Shown piece after piece: positions 54,961-64,000 of a stretch of 64,000 bases of DNA. How positions within the stretch are numbered: the stretch's first letter is position 1; each line of letters starts with the position of its first letter. Source of the stretch: Aphis gossypii (taxonomy: Eukaryota > Arthropoda > Insecta > Hemiptera > Aphididae); NCBI RefSeq assembly GCF_020184175.1, contig NC_065531.1:69658604-69722603 (forward strand). Reading direction: 5' to 3'. The position numbers and the translations under genes were made by a program. The notes beneath the pieces are model-generated. The model was not told the DNA's origin, did not search any database, and was given only the letters and a program-made list of their open reading frames with translations.

Positions 54961-57238
54961 TTTTTTTATTATTATTATTATTGTTATGAAGTAAAAAGGA
55001 TCAAATATATTATATAATTTGTTATTATTAAATACTCATGATTCATGTTGAGTTTTTTCTGTGTGCAGAAAGTTCAAACTGATATCTAAATTCATACACG
55101 TATATCCCAAGAGAGCAAACAGCTTTGTGCAAGTTTTGGTTTATCGGAGAATTTTTTAATCTATTTTATTAGTTAAAATGGATTATATAGGTCATAATAT
55201 TTCCGTTGAATAAAGCGAATATGTAATTTTTTGACACCGCCAAAATAACCACTCTGATTCCGATCAATACTCAATTATTTTAAATAAAAATCTAATTTAA
55301 AAATTTCCATATTTTCAATACATTTTGGGAGTATAATTTTAACAGTTCAATTTTTAATATTCCAACTATTAAACATAATGTAATTATATTGAAAACATAT
55401 AAATTTTGTTATGTATTGTAGACATAATAATCACACCTACAATGGATATAATTTCTTTATTAATAAGGTACATAGGTACTTATAAAAATCAGAATGAATG
55501 CAGAATGACATATATTTGTAATGTAAAAGGGTGATCAAAAATAATCCACTTATTAGATTAATCATAAAACCAATAATTTTATTCTTGATTAATTTTGAAT
55601 TAAAAATTAAATGCGACCAAATTTAACGACTAATATAATTATACAATTGAGTACCTACCTAGGTATGGTTATTTACGTTTAATTTCGTGTTTAACGGCTA
55701 TAACTTTTTACTTTCCAATAAAAACTCTAATTTGTTTTACAGCGAACTTTAGCTGGATCCACATTTATGAACCCTTTGTTGTGCATTTGTAAAAGTAAAT
55801 TCATGACCAATATAGTCATTTAAAATAAAGATCGTTGGGTAGAAAATCCAAAGTACTCTCTTCCATCCTATCATTCATTAGATATATATATATATATAAT
55901 GTTTTCTTCTCTCTCTCAAACTGTTTAATTGACCCTGTAGCTCGTAAACTGTTTATTTTGCTTAAGTACACTCTTGCGAAAAACAAGAAAAAACATACAA
56001 ATAATAAAATAAAAATTGATACATCTAGAGTTATTTTTTCAAGTCCTTTAAATAAATAATGACTTAAATGTAACTTATAAATCTTTTATTTAGATTGTTT
56101 GAATAATATGAAATTGTTTTGTACCAGTAATGTTTTAAATACTCCTATATAATAGATATATATATATATAATATAGATATAAGTACATCATCATAAGTTA
56201 TTTCGCACTTTATCTCTATTCTCTCTAATCCTCAATATAATTATTACGCTTCGAATAATCCATTATATTATTATTCTGAAATGCCTTAGAAATAATTAGT
56301 ACATGGTAGGTCATTAATATTTAGTCAAGACATGTTCTTGTGTTTAGTACCTATTGAATATTATAATGTTTCATGAAGATTTACTGATTGCAATAACTCT
56401 CACGCAATATTTTTTTTATTTATTTGTTCATAGATATAAACATAATTTGGCTACCTATCTATATAAATACAATAAATGTCGTATACCTATTCAACAGTCA
56501 TGAACAGATTGATATTTTTTTCATCGAAAATAAACCGTTATGTTTAATTTTCTAAAAAACTATTTTATCAGTAAAAGACTGTAATATTAAACGTGTGATC
56601 TCAGACAAATTAAATTAAATATTTAAAAAACTTCATTAAATAATTAACAAATTAATAATTTAAATTATTACAATAATATCATAAAAACGAATCAGGATTA
56701 TGTGCTAGTCTTGTAGTTACTGAAATGAATGTTTATCTATAAAATCTCTATATTAGTTAAATGTATGTTAGCTTTGTAAATGAAATATTATCTGAGGAAA
56801 AAACAATTTAAATACATCACTTCTCAGCTAAGACTTGTGTTAGACGTCCCAATAATGATTTAGGAACTAATTAAATTCTCAAATTGAAAAAAAAGTTTCT
56901 ACATTCAATAATTTTTCTATCAACTGACGAAGTATCAACTGATATTTATGATATCATTATCAATATATTTATTTATGAATTTTAATGTTTCTAAGATTTG
57001 GCTGAACTATAAGGTTTGGAACTACTACGAGAGAAGAATTATTCATTAAAATAGACAAAATACATTTTAAATTTAAGTAGGAAAACACTCAAAAAGTTAA
57101 TGTGTGTTACTAAAGCAGACAATGGAAAAATCTTGGTAAAGGAAAGATTTAATTAGGTTGGAAAATAAATTCAAAAATGGCAAAAGAATAACAAAAAGTG
57201 CCTAATACATGATACATTATGAGGCATTAATGCATTAG
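54961..57238. other. AT-rich spacer; one acceptor-plus-frame candidate
   Basis: At 55743-55823 a 26-codon plus frame with RTLAGSTFMNPLLCICKSKF follows a TTTGTTTTACAG acceptor match, and its stop is immediately followed by AATAAA (55824-55829). This has the layout of a tiny terminal exon but is too short to trust. The 74-codon frame at 55835 starts at TTG and is rejected. Confidence 0.3.
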
Positions 57239-57272
57239 CATTGAGTATAGATAGTACTATCTATACTCAATG
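57239..57272. repeat. Perfect 34-bp palindrome without spacer
   Basis: Two 17-bp arms, CATTGAGTATAGATAGT and its exact complement, abut at 57255/57256. The palindrome is flanked on both sides by GCATTA-type sequence. It can form a cruciform, or a hairpin in RNA. Its origin is unknown; it may be a relic of a foldback element. Confidence 0.9.
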
Positions 57273-57816
57273 GCATTAGGTTACAAAGTTTTAGTATATG
57301 GTAAAATATAATGATTCATTACATAATATTACTAACGAACAAGGCTAGGATTTGTATGCAATAAAAAATTGTATAATATGTATTTTATTTACCAAAATAT
57401 GCAAAAATATGCATTTAAATTTTTATAAGATAAGCACAAAAATATAGTTACAACTTACAAAAACAATTGTCAGTCTTAATATGATTGAGAAATAAAATTA
57501 TACTTTAATCAGCTGGGCTTGAATTAAATAAAAAATATTAATTACAAAATATACTATAAAACATGCATTTTTCGCATTATTGTAATCGAAATATGCAATA
57601 ATATTCTTTTCATTCAATATATACAATAATATGCATTTTATTCAAAATATGCAAAAACACCCAAAATAAAAACACCATCATCTGTCTTATCATGAGGTAA
57701 TTTGTGGACATTACTGACAAAATCAATAATCAGAAGTCGCAAAACAAAACGTATAAATATAAATTCCATATAAATCCAAGCCCTGTAGCCCTAATAACAA
57801 ATATGGTAATATCAAT

Positions 57817-58129
57817 CAGTGTCGTAATGTGGTCATGTTTGTAGGGGGGGGGGGTGAAATGTTTTTAAATTTAGCCTATAAACCCCCCCCCCTCAAAAAA
57901 AAAATTATTGTAAAAAATTCAAATTTTAAATTGTATTATGATACTTATGATAAAGCATCTCCTTTCAGGGCAATAAATGTATTTACATGCGACACGGAAA
58001 CAAATAATTACAAAATATTCAATAATATACAATAATATCAGTAAATAAATGTAGTTAAGCAACTTTTTTTTTTAAGAGAGAAAGATATGACACCCAAATC
58101 TTCCCCCCCCCCCCATAATTACGCCACTG
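57817..58129. mobile_element. hAT-type MITE with CAGTG ends and G/C homopolymer runs
   Basis: A 313-bp element whose ends are CAGTGTCGTAAT (57817-57828) and ATTACGCCACTG (58118-58129), matching inverted at 11 of 12 positions. Flanking octamers ATATCAAT (57809-57816) and GTATCAAT (58130-58137) agree at 7 of 8 and form an 8-bp target duplication, as for hAT elements. Just inside each end is a homopolymer: G11 at 57844-57854 and C12 at 58103-58114, with an extra C10 at 57883-57892. An open frame of 68 codons across it is spurious. It is unrelated by sequence to the CAGGGGTCG family in the window. Confidence 0.87.
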
Positions 58130-58730
58130 GTATCAATTGTTAAATAAATACTTACCTAAAAATTTTTTGACATATCGTCAGTTTAAAACATTCTTAGAAT
58201 AATTCTATCTAGAGTATATTATAGAATTTTCAGACATAAGATGATTAAGTAGAAGTATGGTTTTTTTTATTTTACAAAATTAAATAAATATTTTTCTACA
58301 GAAAACGATAAGATCGTACCAGAATAATTATCAAATGAAAAGTTGATTATTTTAATCTTACTTTTTTAACTGATTTAACAACTTTATTGAATGAATAATT
58401 TATTATGTAATGAATATTAAGCTAAAATGAATTATTATTGTAGGATATAAAATTATTTCAAATTAAATTAAAATTATTACACAAACATATTGTGTTATTA
58501 AGAACGTCTGGAACGTTTCATAAGTTGTGGAATTGTAATCGAAACATCCAAATCGACTTTAATACTGGAAAATTGTAAAAATGATTTTTTAAATACGATT
58601 AAAAATCTAAAAACTTTAATTTTTACACATTACACGGTTTTATATATGAGAAAAAAATTAAGTTGCTTCAAAACCCCTTTTTGTTTATTTCAATGTAGTT
58701 AATTAAATGTTGAATCTAATTTAGGTACAG

Positions 58731-59040
58731 ATGGAAGTCGTAGAACTACAAAACAATGATGTTCTCAAAACTACTTTTAAAGAAAATTTTAACCTAAAAA
58801 TATTTTATTCAAGTCTTTCTGAAATGGATTTTAGAGATATATAATATTATATTAAAAGATTGACTTAAAAAATAATTACTACTTTTGGTAGGACTAATTA
58901 TTGTGCACAAACATTTTCACTTGTTAAATAATAAATACCAAAAAATAAATATTGTTTCCGAAGTTTTGAATGCAGTTTCATCAACATTAATATGGAATAT
59001 GAAGTGAATATAAACAAATTTATGAAAAAATATTGAACCT
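58731..59040 (+). pseudogene. hAT-family transposase remnant (ZBED5/SCAND3-like), C-terminal dimerisation region
   Basis: Two decayed frames in the order expected for the C-terminus of a hAT transposase. The first, 58731-58844, includes MEVVELQNNDVLKTTFKENF and an FYSSLSE segment, equivalent to the L.ELIELQ.N..LK..F...L..FY..L region. The second, 58869-58931, reads FGRTNYCAQTFSLVK, the FGSTY.CE..FS.MK signature of the hAT dimerisation domain. Stops and a frameshift separate them, and nothing of the DDE core is recognisable upstream. A matching terminal repeat ends at 59403, giving the element its 3' boundary. Function is lost. Confidence 0.75.
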
Positions 59041-59388
59041 CACAAATCATTAAATTGAAACTTAATATTTGTACACTTTTTTCACTAAAAAAAATGATTT
59101 TTTTTATTCAAAACAATTACCTACCTATAATATAATAATTTATTTTTTTTTAATTTTAAAATTTTTCTCTACTAATATATTTTATTCAAAATTAGCTAAT
59201 AAGAATAACTCTATATTGCTTTAATAGAACTCATTATATAATTTTTAATATCAATAAATGTATTAAAATTAAACGATAACATTTTATTTAACTCAACACA
59301 ATTATAATTTAATAATATTTATTTTAATTTTTAATCTAGTACACAATAAAACAAGCTAAAACAAAAATATTCCCGACGTAAGTTAAAA

Positions 59389-59403
59389 GGTTGTCGACCC
59401 CTG
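59389..59403 (+). repeat. Right terminal inverted repeat of the decayed hAT element
   Basis: GGTTGTCGACCCCTG is the inverted form of a CAGGGGTCGacAACC hAT terminus. It lies 3' of the transposase remnant and resembles the ends of the two non-autonomous copies at 3801-4025 and 49273-49620. No left-end partner was found upstream, so the 5' half is lost or too diverged. Confidence 0.7.
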
Positions 59404-59534
59404 ATTTATATGTATGAAATATTAAACAATAAATACAAATATAGTTATCACAGTAATAGTACACAATTTCAAAACGAAAATAATTAAGACCATATATCAA
59501 CATTTATAAAATTTTAAAAATCACATAAATCGAA

Positions 59535-60029
59535 CCAAGGTATCATGCGTAAACAAATTTGAACGGAAGTCGGAATATGGAATGTCTCGCGGGATCTTGT
59601 ATGGGAAATTGGAACTCGTAAGCTTATACGCTTGAGGAGCCAAGGTAAATCAATCTTACCAAACAGTAATTTTAGCAAAAAGTTTTAGTCCCCCCTCAAC
59701 TACCTGTTCTCTAGAGAACTGAGATTTAAAACTTCGATGACAGATTCTGGATAATTCCGAGGGTGGTCAATTTTCAGTGAGAAACCTATTTAACTAATGA
59801 ATAATCCTTTGTGAACCTATTCAATTAAATATATATCAATCTGTATAAAATGGTTCCAAATTACCAAACTGTAATCAAGAATCAATCGTACAAGAGAAGA
59901 ATAAAGGGTCACTAAGCATGCTACTGAATTAAAATTATTAGTGTACCATCTTGACATTGTAAGAAACCAAGAAGTCTTATAACATTTAAAAATAATATAA
60001 TCGACATGAGATTTGAATAATAGAGATGG
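59535..60029 (-). pseudogene. Non-LTR retrotransposon reverse-transcriptase remnant (Jockey-like), C-terminal part
   Basis: A 70-codon frame (60029-59817, minus, ends in TAG) carries the post-catalytic part of an insect non-LTR RT: FKSHVDYI, then the diagnostic LYSSLVRLILDYSLVIWN block (compare LY.SLVRSILEY..V.W in Jockey-clade elements). Past the stop and frameshifts the homology resumes in other frames: FSLKIDHP, then KLLFGKIDLPWLL and an I.LRVP motif, ending near 59540. The catalytic YADD region is absent, so this is a 5'-truncated and decayed insertion without function. No target-site duplication or poly(A) tail was found. The family call rests on motif order and is strong; the exact clade is inferred. 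Confidence 0.85.
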
Positions 60030-60717
60030 GATACTTATGAATTATAAATCTTAAAAACTTAACTTAAAAGTGAGTTACTAGAGTACCTAATAATTATAAT
60101 TAACGAGTTCTCGTCATCTAAAAAAAATATATATATAGCTTTACACTTGTGTATGTTGAGATTCAGGCTCATAGGGTATAATTATAGTGAATAAAGAAAT
60201 ACACCAGGAATAATACACCCAGAAAATATGCAATGTTTAAAATTAATTCAATTTTTCAATATACCTACCACAAAACTTTGTATTCACTAGTTACAATAAA
60301 TGAATAAAAATAACCATGCATTTATAAGGAAAATAAAAAATATTTTGTGTGCTAATCCAGCTAATCCGGGTCATATATACTATCTATCAACCAAGTTTCA
60401 TTCAAATTCGTTCAATCGTTAAGGCAAGATTGAGTAACAAAAGTGAAAACTTTCGAATTTTTATATTTTAAGGTATTAAGGTGTATTATATTGTATTTAT
60501 AAATTGAATACTACTGTTATACAAACAAAAATAATGAAAAATCCAAGAATTAAAGAGCACCCGTTTTTAAAACGATTTTTCACTATTTGTTTGTATTATA
60601 AATAATAACTGAACAAACTGAGTAAAATCGTATTTAAAACAAAGAAAAAACCAAATAAACCATCACACAATGGAAAAACATTTTTATCTATACTCTAAAG
60701 TAGGTATTTTAGTCCTC

Positions 60718-60750
60718 AAAAAAAAAAAAAATAAATAAAAAAAAAAAATA
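60718..60750. repeat. A-rich simple repeat
   Basis: Nearly uninterrupted A run with two T interruptions. It lies about 0.7 kb from the RT remnant and on the wrong side and strand to be its poly(A) tail. Confidence 0.85.
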
Positions 60751-60948
60751 ATGTGTCAAGATTTTCCATGTAATTTTTGTACACCTAAAATATAATTCTT
60801 TTAAGTATTGATGAAACATAAAAATTTCAAAATTTTAAATTTAAATATATCTTTTATATTACAATAAATTTAAAGTGAAATAACCAAAATCTATAGTTTG
60901 TTAGAAACAACTAACATATTTTTTTATATTATATAGATAATCAACTTT

Positions 60949-61109
60949 TTATGTACATATATTATAATTTTGTCCGTCTAAATTTATCGTTACCTTGTTT
61001 TTAATTCTTGTATGATTAAGTTCTAGCGATAAATGTTCGTCCATTTTTTGCTTTTCTATATCCGTTGATAAAAGTTTATAAATTGTATTCAAATTCCACT
61101 CGGCAATGT
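60949..61109 (-). CDS. Candidate terminal exon of an unrecognised gene
   Basis: On the minus strand a pyrimidine-rich tract ending in TTATAG (AG at 61110-61111) precedes an open frame of 52 codons that ends in TAA at 60949. The frame starts at the second base after the two-base codon remainder and contains IAEWNLNTIYKLLS and DEHLSLELNHTRIK; codon use is not the AAA/TTT noise typical of the surroundings. It has no ATG at its start, so it would be a 3' exon. A weaker GTAACG donor match lies at 60993, so it could also be internal. It has the same orientation as COPE and lies about 2.3 kb downstream. The GC-elevated patch near 62.0-62.2 kb could be its 5' end. I do not recognise the protein and it could be a chance or fossil frame. 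Confidence 0.35.
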
Positions 61110-63394
61110 CTATAATTAAAAATAAAAATTAGGAATTGTATATTGCTGATTATAATGCTGCATGGTAAGGAAATAGTAGTCATATATATTTTATACCATT
61201 TATGTTGGCATTGAATATTATACTTAGTAACTTATTACTCTTCCAAAAAATTAATTTAGTCAAAATATGAATAAAACAAATTATTACAATAGAATTTCAA
61301 TGTATCCCTCCCATAAATTAATAAAATATTGATTATAATAAAGTACTTTGTGTGTGTTTATGAAAAAACCCTGTCTAACGTTTACTTAATCTACACAAAA
61401 GAAGTTTAGAAAGTTATAAGTCCAAACAAACAAATCTCCGAAAAAAACGTGTTTGTGTATAGAAAACTTGCCCACGAGCTATTTAAACAATATTATTACG
61501 TTTAGTATTGTCAAGTGCTCAATACGACAATACACTGATTCATTAACCAATTTAATATTAAATCATTCGAAAATAGACGTATTTGTATTTAGGTACCTAT
61601 GACGTACAACGAAATTAGGTAGGTACATTATATTAAGTCAGTGAAAATATGCGATTATAGGTGCATTTTATTTCGAAAATTAGTCATAGAATTAATTAAG
61701 TTCATATTAAAAATCGAATTTAAAATTATTAACAACATGACCAATTACAGTTGCTTACTTAATTATTTACAACACACATTTTTTTCAAAAAATCCCAATA
61801 AGTTTTATTATTATATGTAATATTCAAATGCAATGCTGATATTTTATTTTTAATGAGAACCTATATGATATTTTAATATCATAACCTGAAGCCAAAATGT
61901 TTTATAAAATAAATATGATGTATAAATTTCCACAAATATTGAACGAATACCAATAATTGCATAGGTATTTATGGTGATTTAAATTTATATTACAAATTTG
62001 AATAGGGGTGGGCGAAAAGATAGGTTAGGTTATATTCAGGAAGAATTGAAAAAAGGCAAGCGGTCTCCCTACCCGATATGTATATTATATTTGTGAAATT
62101 TTAAACAATAATACCTTTTTTCAATTTTTGAACCGACGACGACGCGATAACTGCTTTCAAATTAACTCCACGGCGCTAAATAATAATACCTATATAGGCT
62201 ATACATATTGTATGATACAATGCATGATTAAAAGATTTGTAATTTACAAACAGAAATTTAAATTCTATATACATAAGTACTGCAAGGCGGGCACAAAAGA
62301 CTAACCTATATAATACTTGTTTTTGATCTTTATTGTTGGAATCATATAAAATTCGTTTCTGACAAAATGGTATTCCAAAAAGTACCTACGTTTTCGACAA
62401 GAATTTTCAACTAAATAATTTTCGCACTAAATAAAGTTCTGTGAAATATATTTCATGAAAAATACTTTTCCGGCATAAGACATAATATCTAATAAAATAT
62501 GTATTCATTATTCAACAAGACAACAAATAACGTTTCTGATAAAATATTTTTCTAGACTAACACGATTTTTAGCATATACCTATTTCCAACTTTATACGCA
62601 CATCAAATATACTTCATAATTATATTCTTCTTGAATAATTTGTGTCACGATAGTCCTTAATTATTAAGACCAACGTTAAAGTTGTCAATTTTACTCATTT
62701 ACTGTGTATGTATTAAAAATGTCATATTATAATATTTACCATTTATTAATAAGTGGGTGTATTGGTTAAATGTTAAAGTTGCACTTAACTACTACACTTG
62801 TACTTATTAGATATTGTGGATATTTTAACTATACTTAATCATATTTTTTTTTTTTAATAAATTTTTATTATATTAATTATATAAATATTTATAGTATAAT
62901 TTACTGGTATTAAAAAAAAGTTCTAATATAATTATACCCATTACACTTTACCAATGACCTGGTAGAAAGCGATGAGACATGACTGCTTTTGTACATGTAC
63001 ATAAAGTAAACCAAAGGACAATTAGTTTTACCCGTATAAACCTATGGTGGGATTAAATAATAATATAGACATTCACACATAGTATATATATATATATATA
63101 TATATATTGCCTATATATAATATAATATATGTACATCAATACATTATAATAATAATACATTCCAAGTATGAAAATAAATTTAAAAACATAATTCACACCT
63201 AATCTGTAGACATGAACTCATTTTCAACTTGAAAGTAAAAATCGAAATACCATAAAAAAAATTTATTGAATTATATTATGAATCTATTATTTGAATATAA
63301 TACTCCTTCAAATTATAAAATAAATTAACATTTTGAAGTAAATAAAAATAATATAATATATTTTACATTATAAAGTGTTTAGATAATATAACTT
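61110..63394. other. Spacer between COPE and the candidate exon; one GC-elevated patch
   Basis: Mostly AT-rich. At 62005-62180 the composition rises and CpG clusters appear (GACGACGACGCG near 62133, CGGCGC near 62171). On the minus strand TATATAGG lies just upstream of this patch (about 62190-62197). This could be the promoter and non-coding first exon of a minus-strand gene ending at 60949, but no coding start was found. A (TA)n run occupies about 63083-63107. No other gene seen. Confidence 0.3.
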
Positions 63395-63400
63395 TTTATT
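63395..63400 (-). terminator. Poly(A) signal AATAAA of COPE
   Basis: AATAAA on the minus strand lies 9 bases beyond the COPE stop codon at 63410-63412. The 3' UTR would therefore be very short. It is the nearest canonical signal downstream of the gene. Confidence 0.6.
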
Positions 63401-63409
63401 AGACTAATA

Positions 63410-64000
63410 TTATTGTTGGTATGATTGTGATAATGCATCAAATTCAGCTTCTTTTTTATTGTAATTTTCAATGAAGTCAGAATTAGGATAAGCATCTCGT
63501 AACATATTTAGCTGTCTTTTGGCAACCTGCAACAAAAGAGAAAGAAAACTTACTAAATAGTAAATGTAAGTCCATAACAGTAACTTACATCAGCTGAGAC
63601 TTTTGTATGAACAGAAATGAATAAAGAATTTACTAGGGAATCAATATCGTTACTGTCTTTTTCCAAAGCATCTTGTAATGTGATCTCAGCTTTTTTATAT
63701 TCACATTGACCAATATAACATACTGACTGACTATTCAACAACAAAGCAGTAACTCCATATTTGTCTGTTAATTCTTGAAATATGTAATAAGCTTCTTGCA
63801 ATTTGTCTCCACCCTATATACCAATACATCATTTATTATCACTAGAATATTTTGTATACAATCAAATAATATCAATTTAAATATTTATTGTACAGTATCT
63901 AAGTTAGTTTATTTTAGTTCAATGACTGTCGTGATTCTTACCAATGCCAAGTTTAACCAAGCTTGTGCCATTTGTGTTAATGTAGCATCTTCATCCTTAT
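63410..64000 (-). CDS. COPE: Coatomer subunit epsilon, C-terminal part (three exons, 5' end outside window)
   Basis: Epsilon-COP is a subunit of the COPI coat, which acts in Golgi-to-ER and intra-Golgi vesicle transport; it is a TPR-like helical protein that stabilises alpha-COP. Three minus-strand exons are visible: 64000-63942 (partial, 19 whole codons), 63813-63589 (75 codons) and 63526-63410 (38 codons plus TAA). The introns are 128 and 62 bp, both GT-AG, with GTAAG and GTAAGT donors; both junctions are phase 0. Family hallmarks in order are KDEDATLTQMAQAW, GGDKLQEAYYIFQE, ALLLNSQS, a DALEKDS stretch and, near the C-terminus, FIENYNKKEAEFDAL. The 132 visible residues match roughly the last 135 of about 300 in animal proteins, so the C-terminus is complete. 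An open frame that runs on past 63589 into the second intron is not the true end. Assignment is from recognition of the family; no search was run. Confidence 0.95.

Noticed and set aside
57090..57151. Short plus frame with VTKADNGKILVKERF resembling RT-like ADKG motifs
   Set aside because: Only about 33 codons and one weak motif; not enough to call an element.
57829..58035. 68-codon plus frame over the G/C runs
   Set aside because: Lies entirely inside a MITE; glycine and proline runs come from homopolymers.
63553..63801. 82-codon minus frame starting at an internal Met
   Set aside because: It is COPE exon 63589-63813 read from an internal methionine and through the donor into the intron; the spliced model is better.
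1..64000. Searches by eye for tRNA, rRNA, CRISPR arrays, riboswitches and bacterial operons
   Set aside because: No tRNA B-box/acceptor arrangement, rRNA core or regularly spaced identical repeats were seen; the DNA is eukaryotic.

Overview
The window looks like nuclear DNA of an aphid-like hemipteran insect. This is an inference from strong AT richness, canonical GT-AG introns, an animal-type gene at the right edge, and repeat families I associate with aphid genomes. No prokaryotic organisation is present. Almost all of the longer open frames are chance frames in AT-rich or GC-elevated DNA, and many lack an ATG.

Only one gene can be identified with confidence. It is the 3' part of the epsilon-COP (COPE) gene on the minus strand, from 63410 to the right edge: three exons, two short introns, a stop codon and a poly(A) signal. 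A second minus-strand stretch (60949-61109), about 2.3 kb downstream of COPE, has a good 3' splice site and a 52-codon frame and may be the last exon of an unrecognised gene.

Positions 1 to about 60,900 behave as a gene desert or very long intron. Several GC-elevated islands stand out in it: about 4.1-4.96 kb, 13.34-13.96 kb, 26.75-27.45 kb, 28.56-29.35 kb, 31.0-33.45 kb and 38.4-39.17 kb. They have low stop density, scattered strong splice-donor matches and, at 31.0 kb, a well-spaced TATA/initiator pair. They are best read as candidate promoters, enhancers or non-coding first exons. The 31-33 kb island contains a diverged duplication of about 200 bp.

Mobile-element fossils are the other recognisable content. 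Two non-LTR (Jockey-like) reverse-transcriptase C-terminal fragments lie on the minus strand at 11576-11764 and 59535-60029. A decayed hAT transposase C-terminus sits at 58731-58931, with a hAT terminal repeat ending at 59403. Two non-autonomous elements with the same type of terminal repeat lie at 3801-4025 and 49273-49620, the latter with a perfect 8-bp target duplication. A separate hAT-type MITE with long G and C runs lies at 57817-58129. Two dispersed repeat families (three and five copies), many (TA)n and other simple repeats, a perfect 34-bp palindrome and a 31-bp tandem triplet complete the picture.

I found no tRNA, rRNA, CRISPR array or recognised microRNA. No new multi-gene system is visible. 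The most useful leads are the hAT autonomous/non-autonomous set, the duplicated GC island, and a few unassigned exon-like frames that need RNA-seq or protein comparison.
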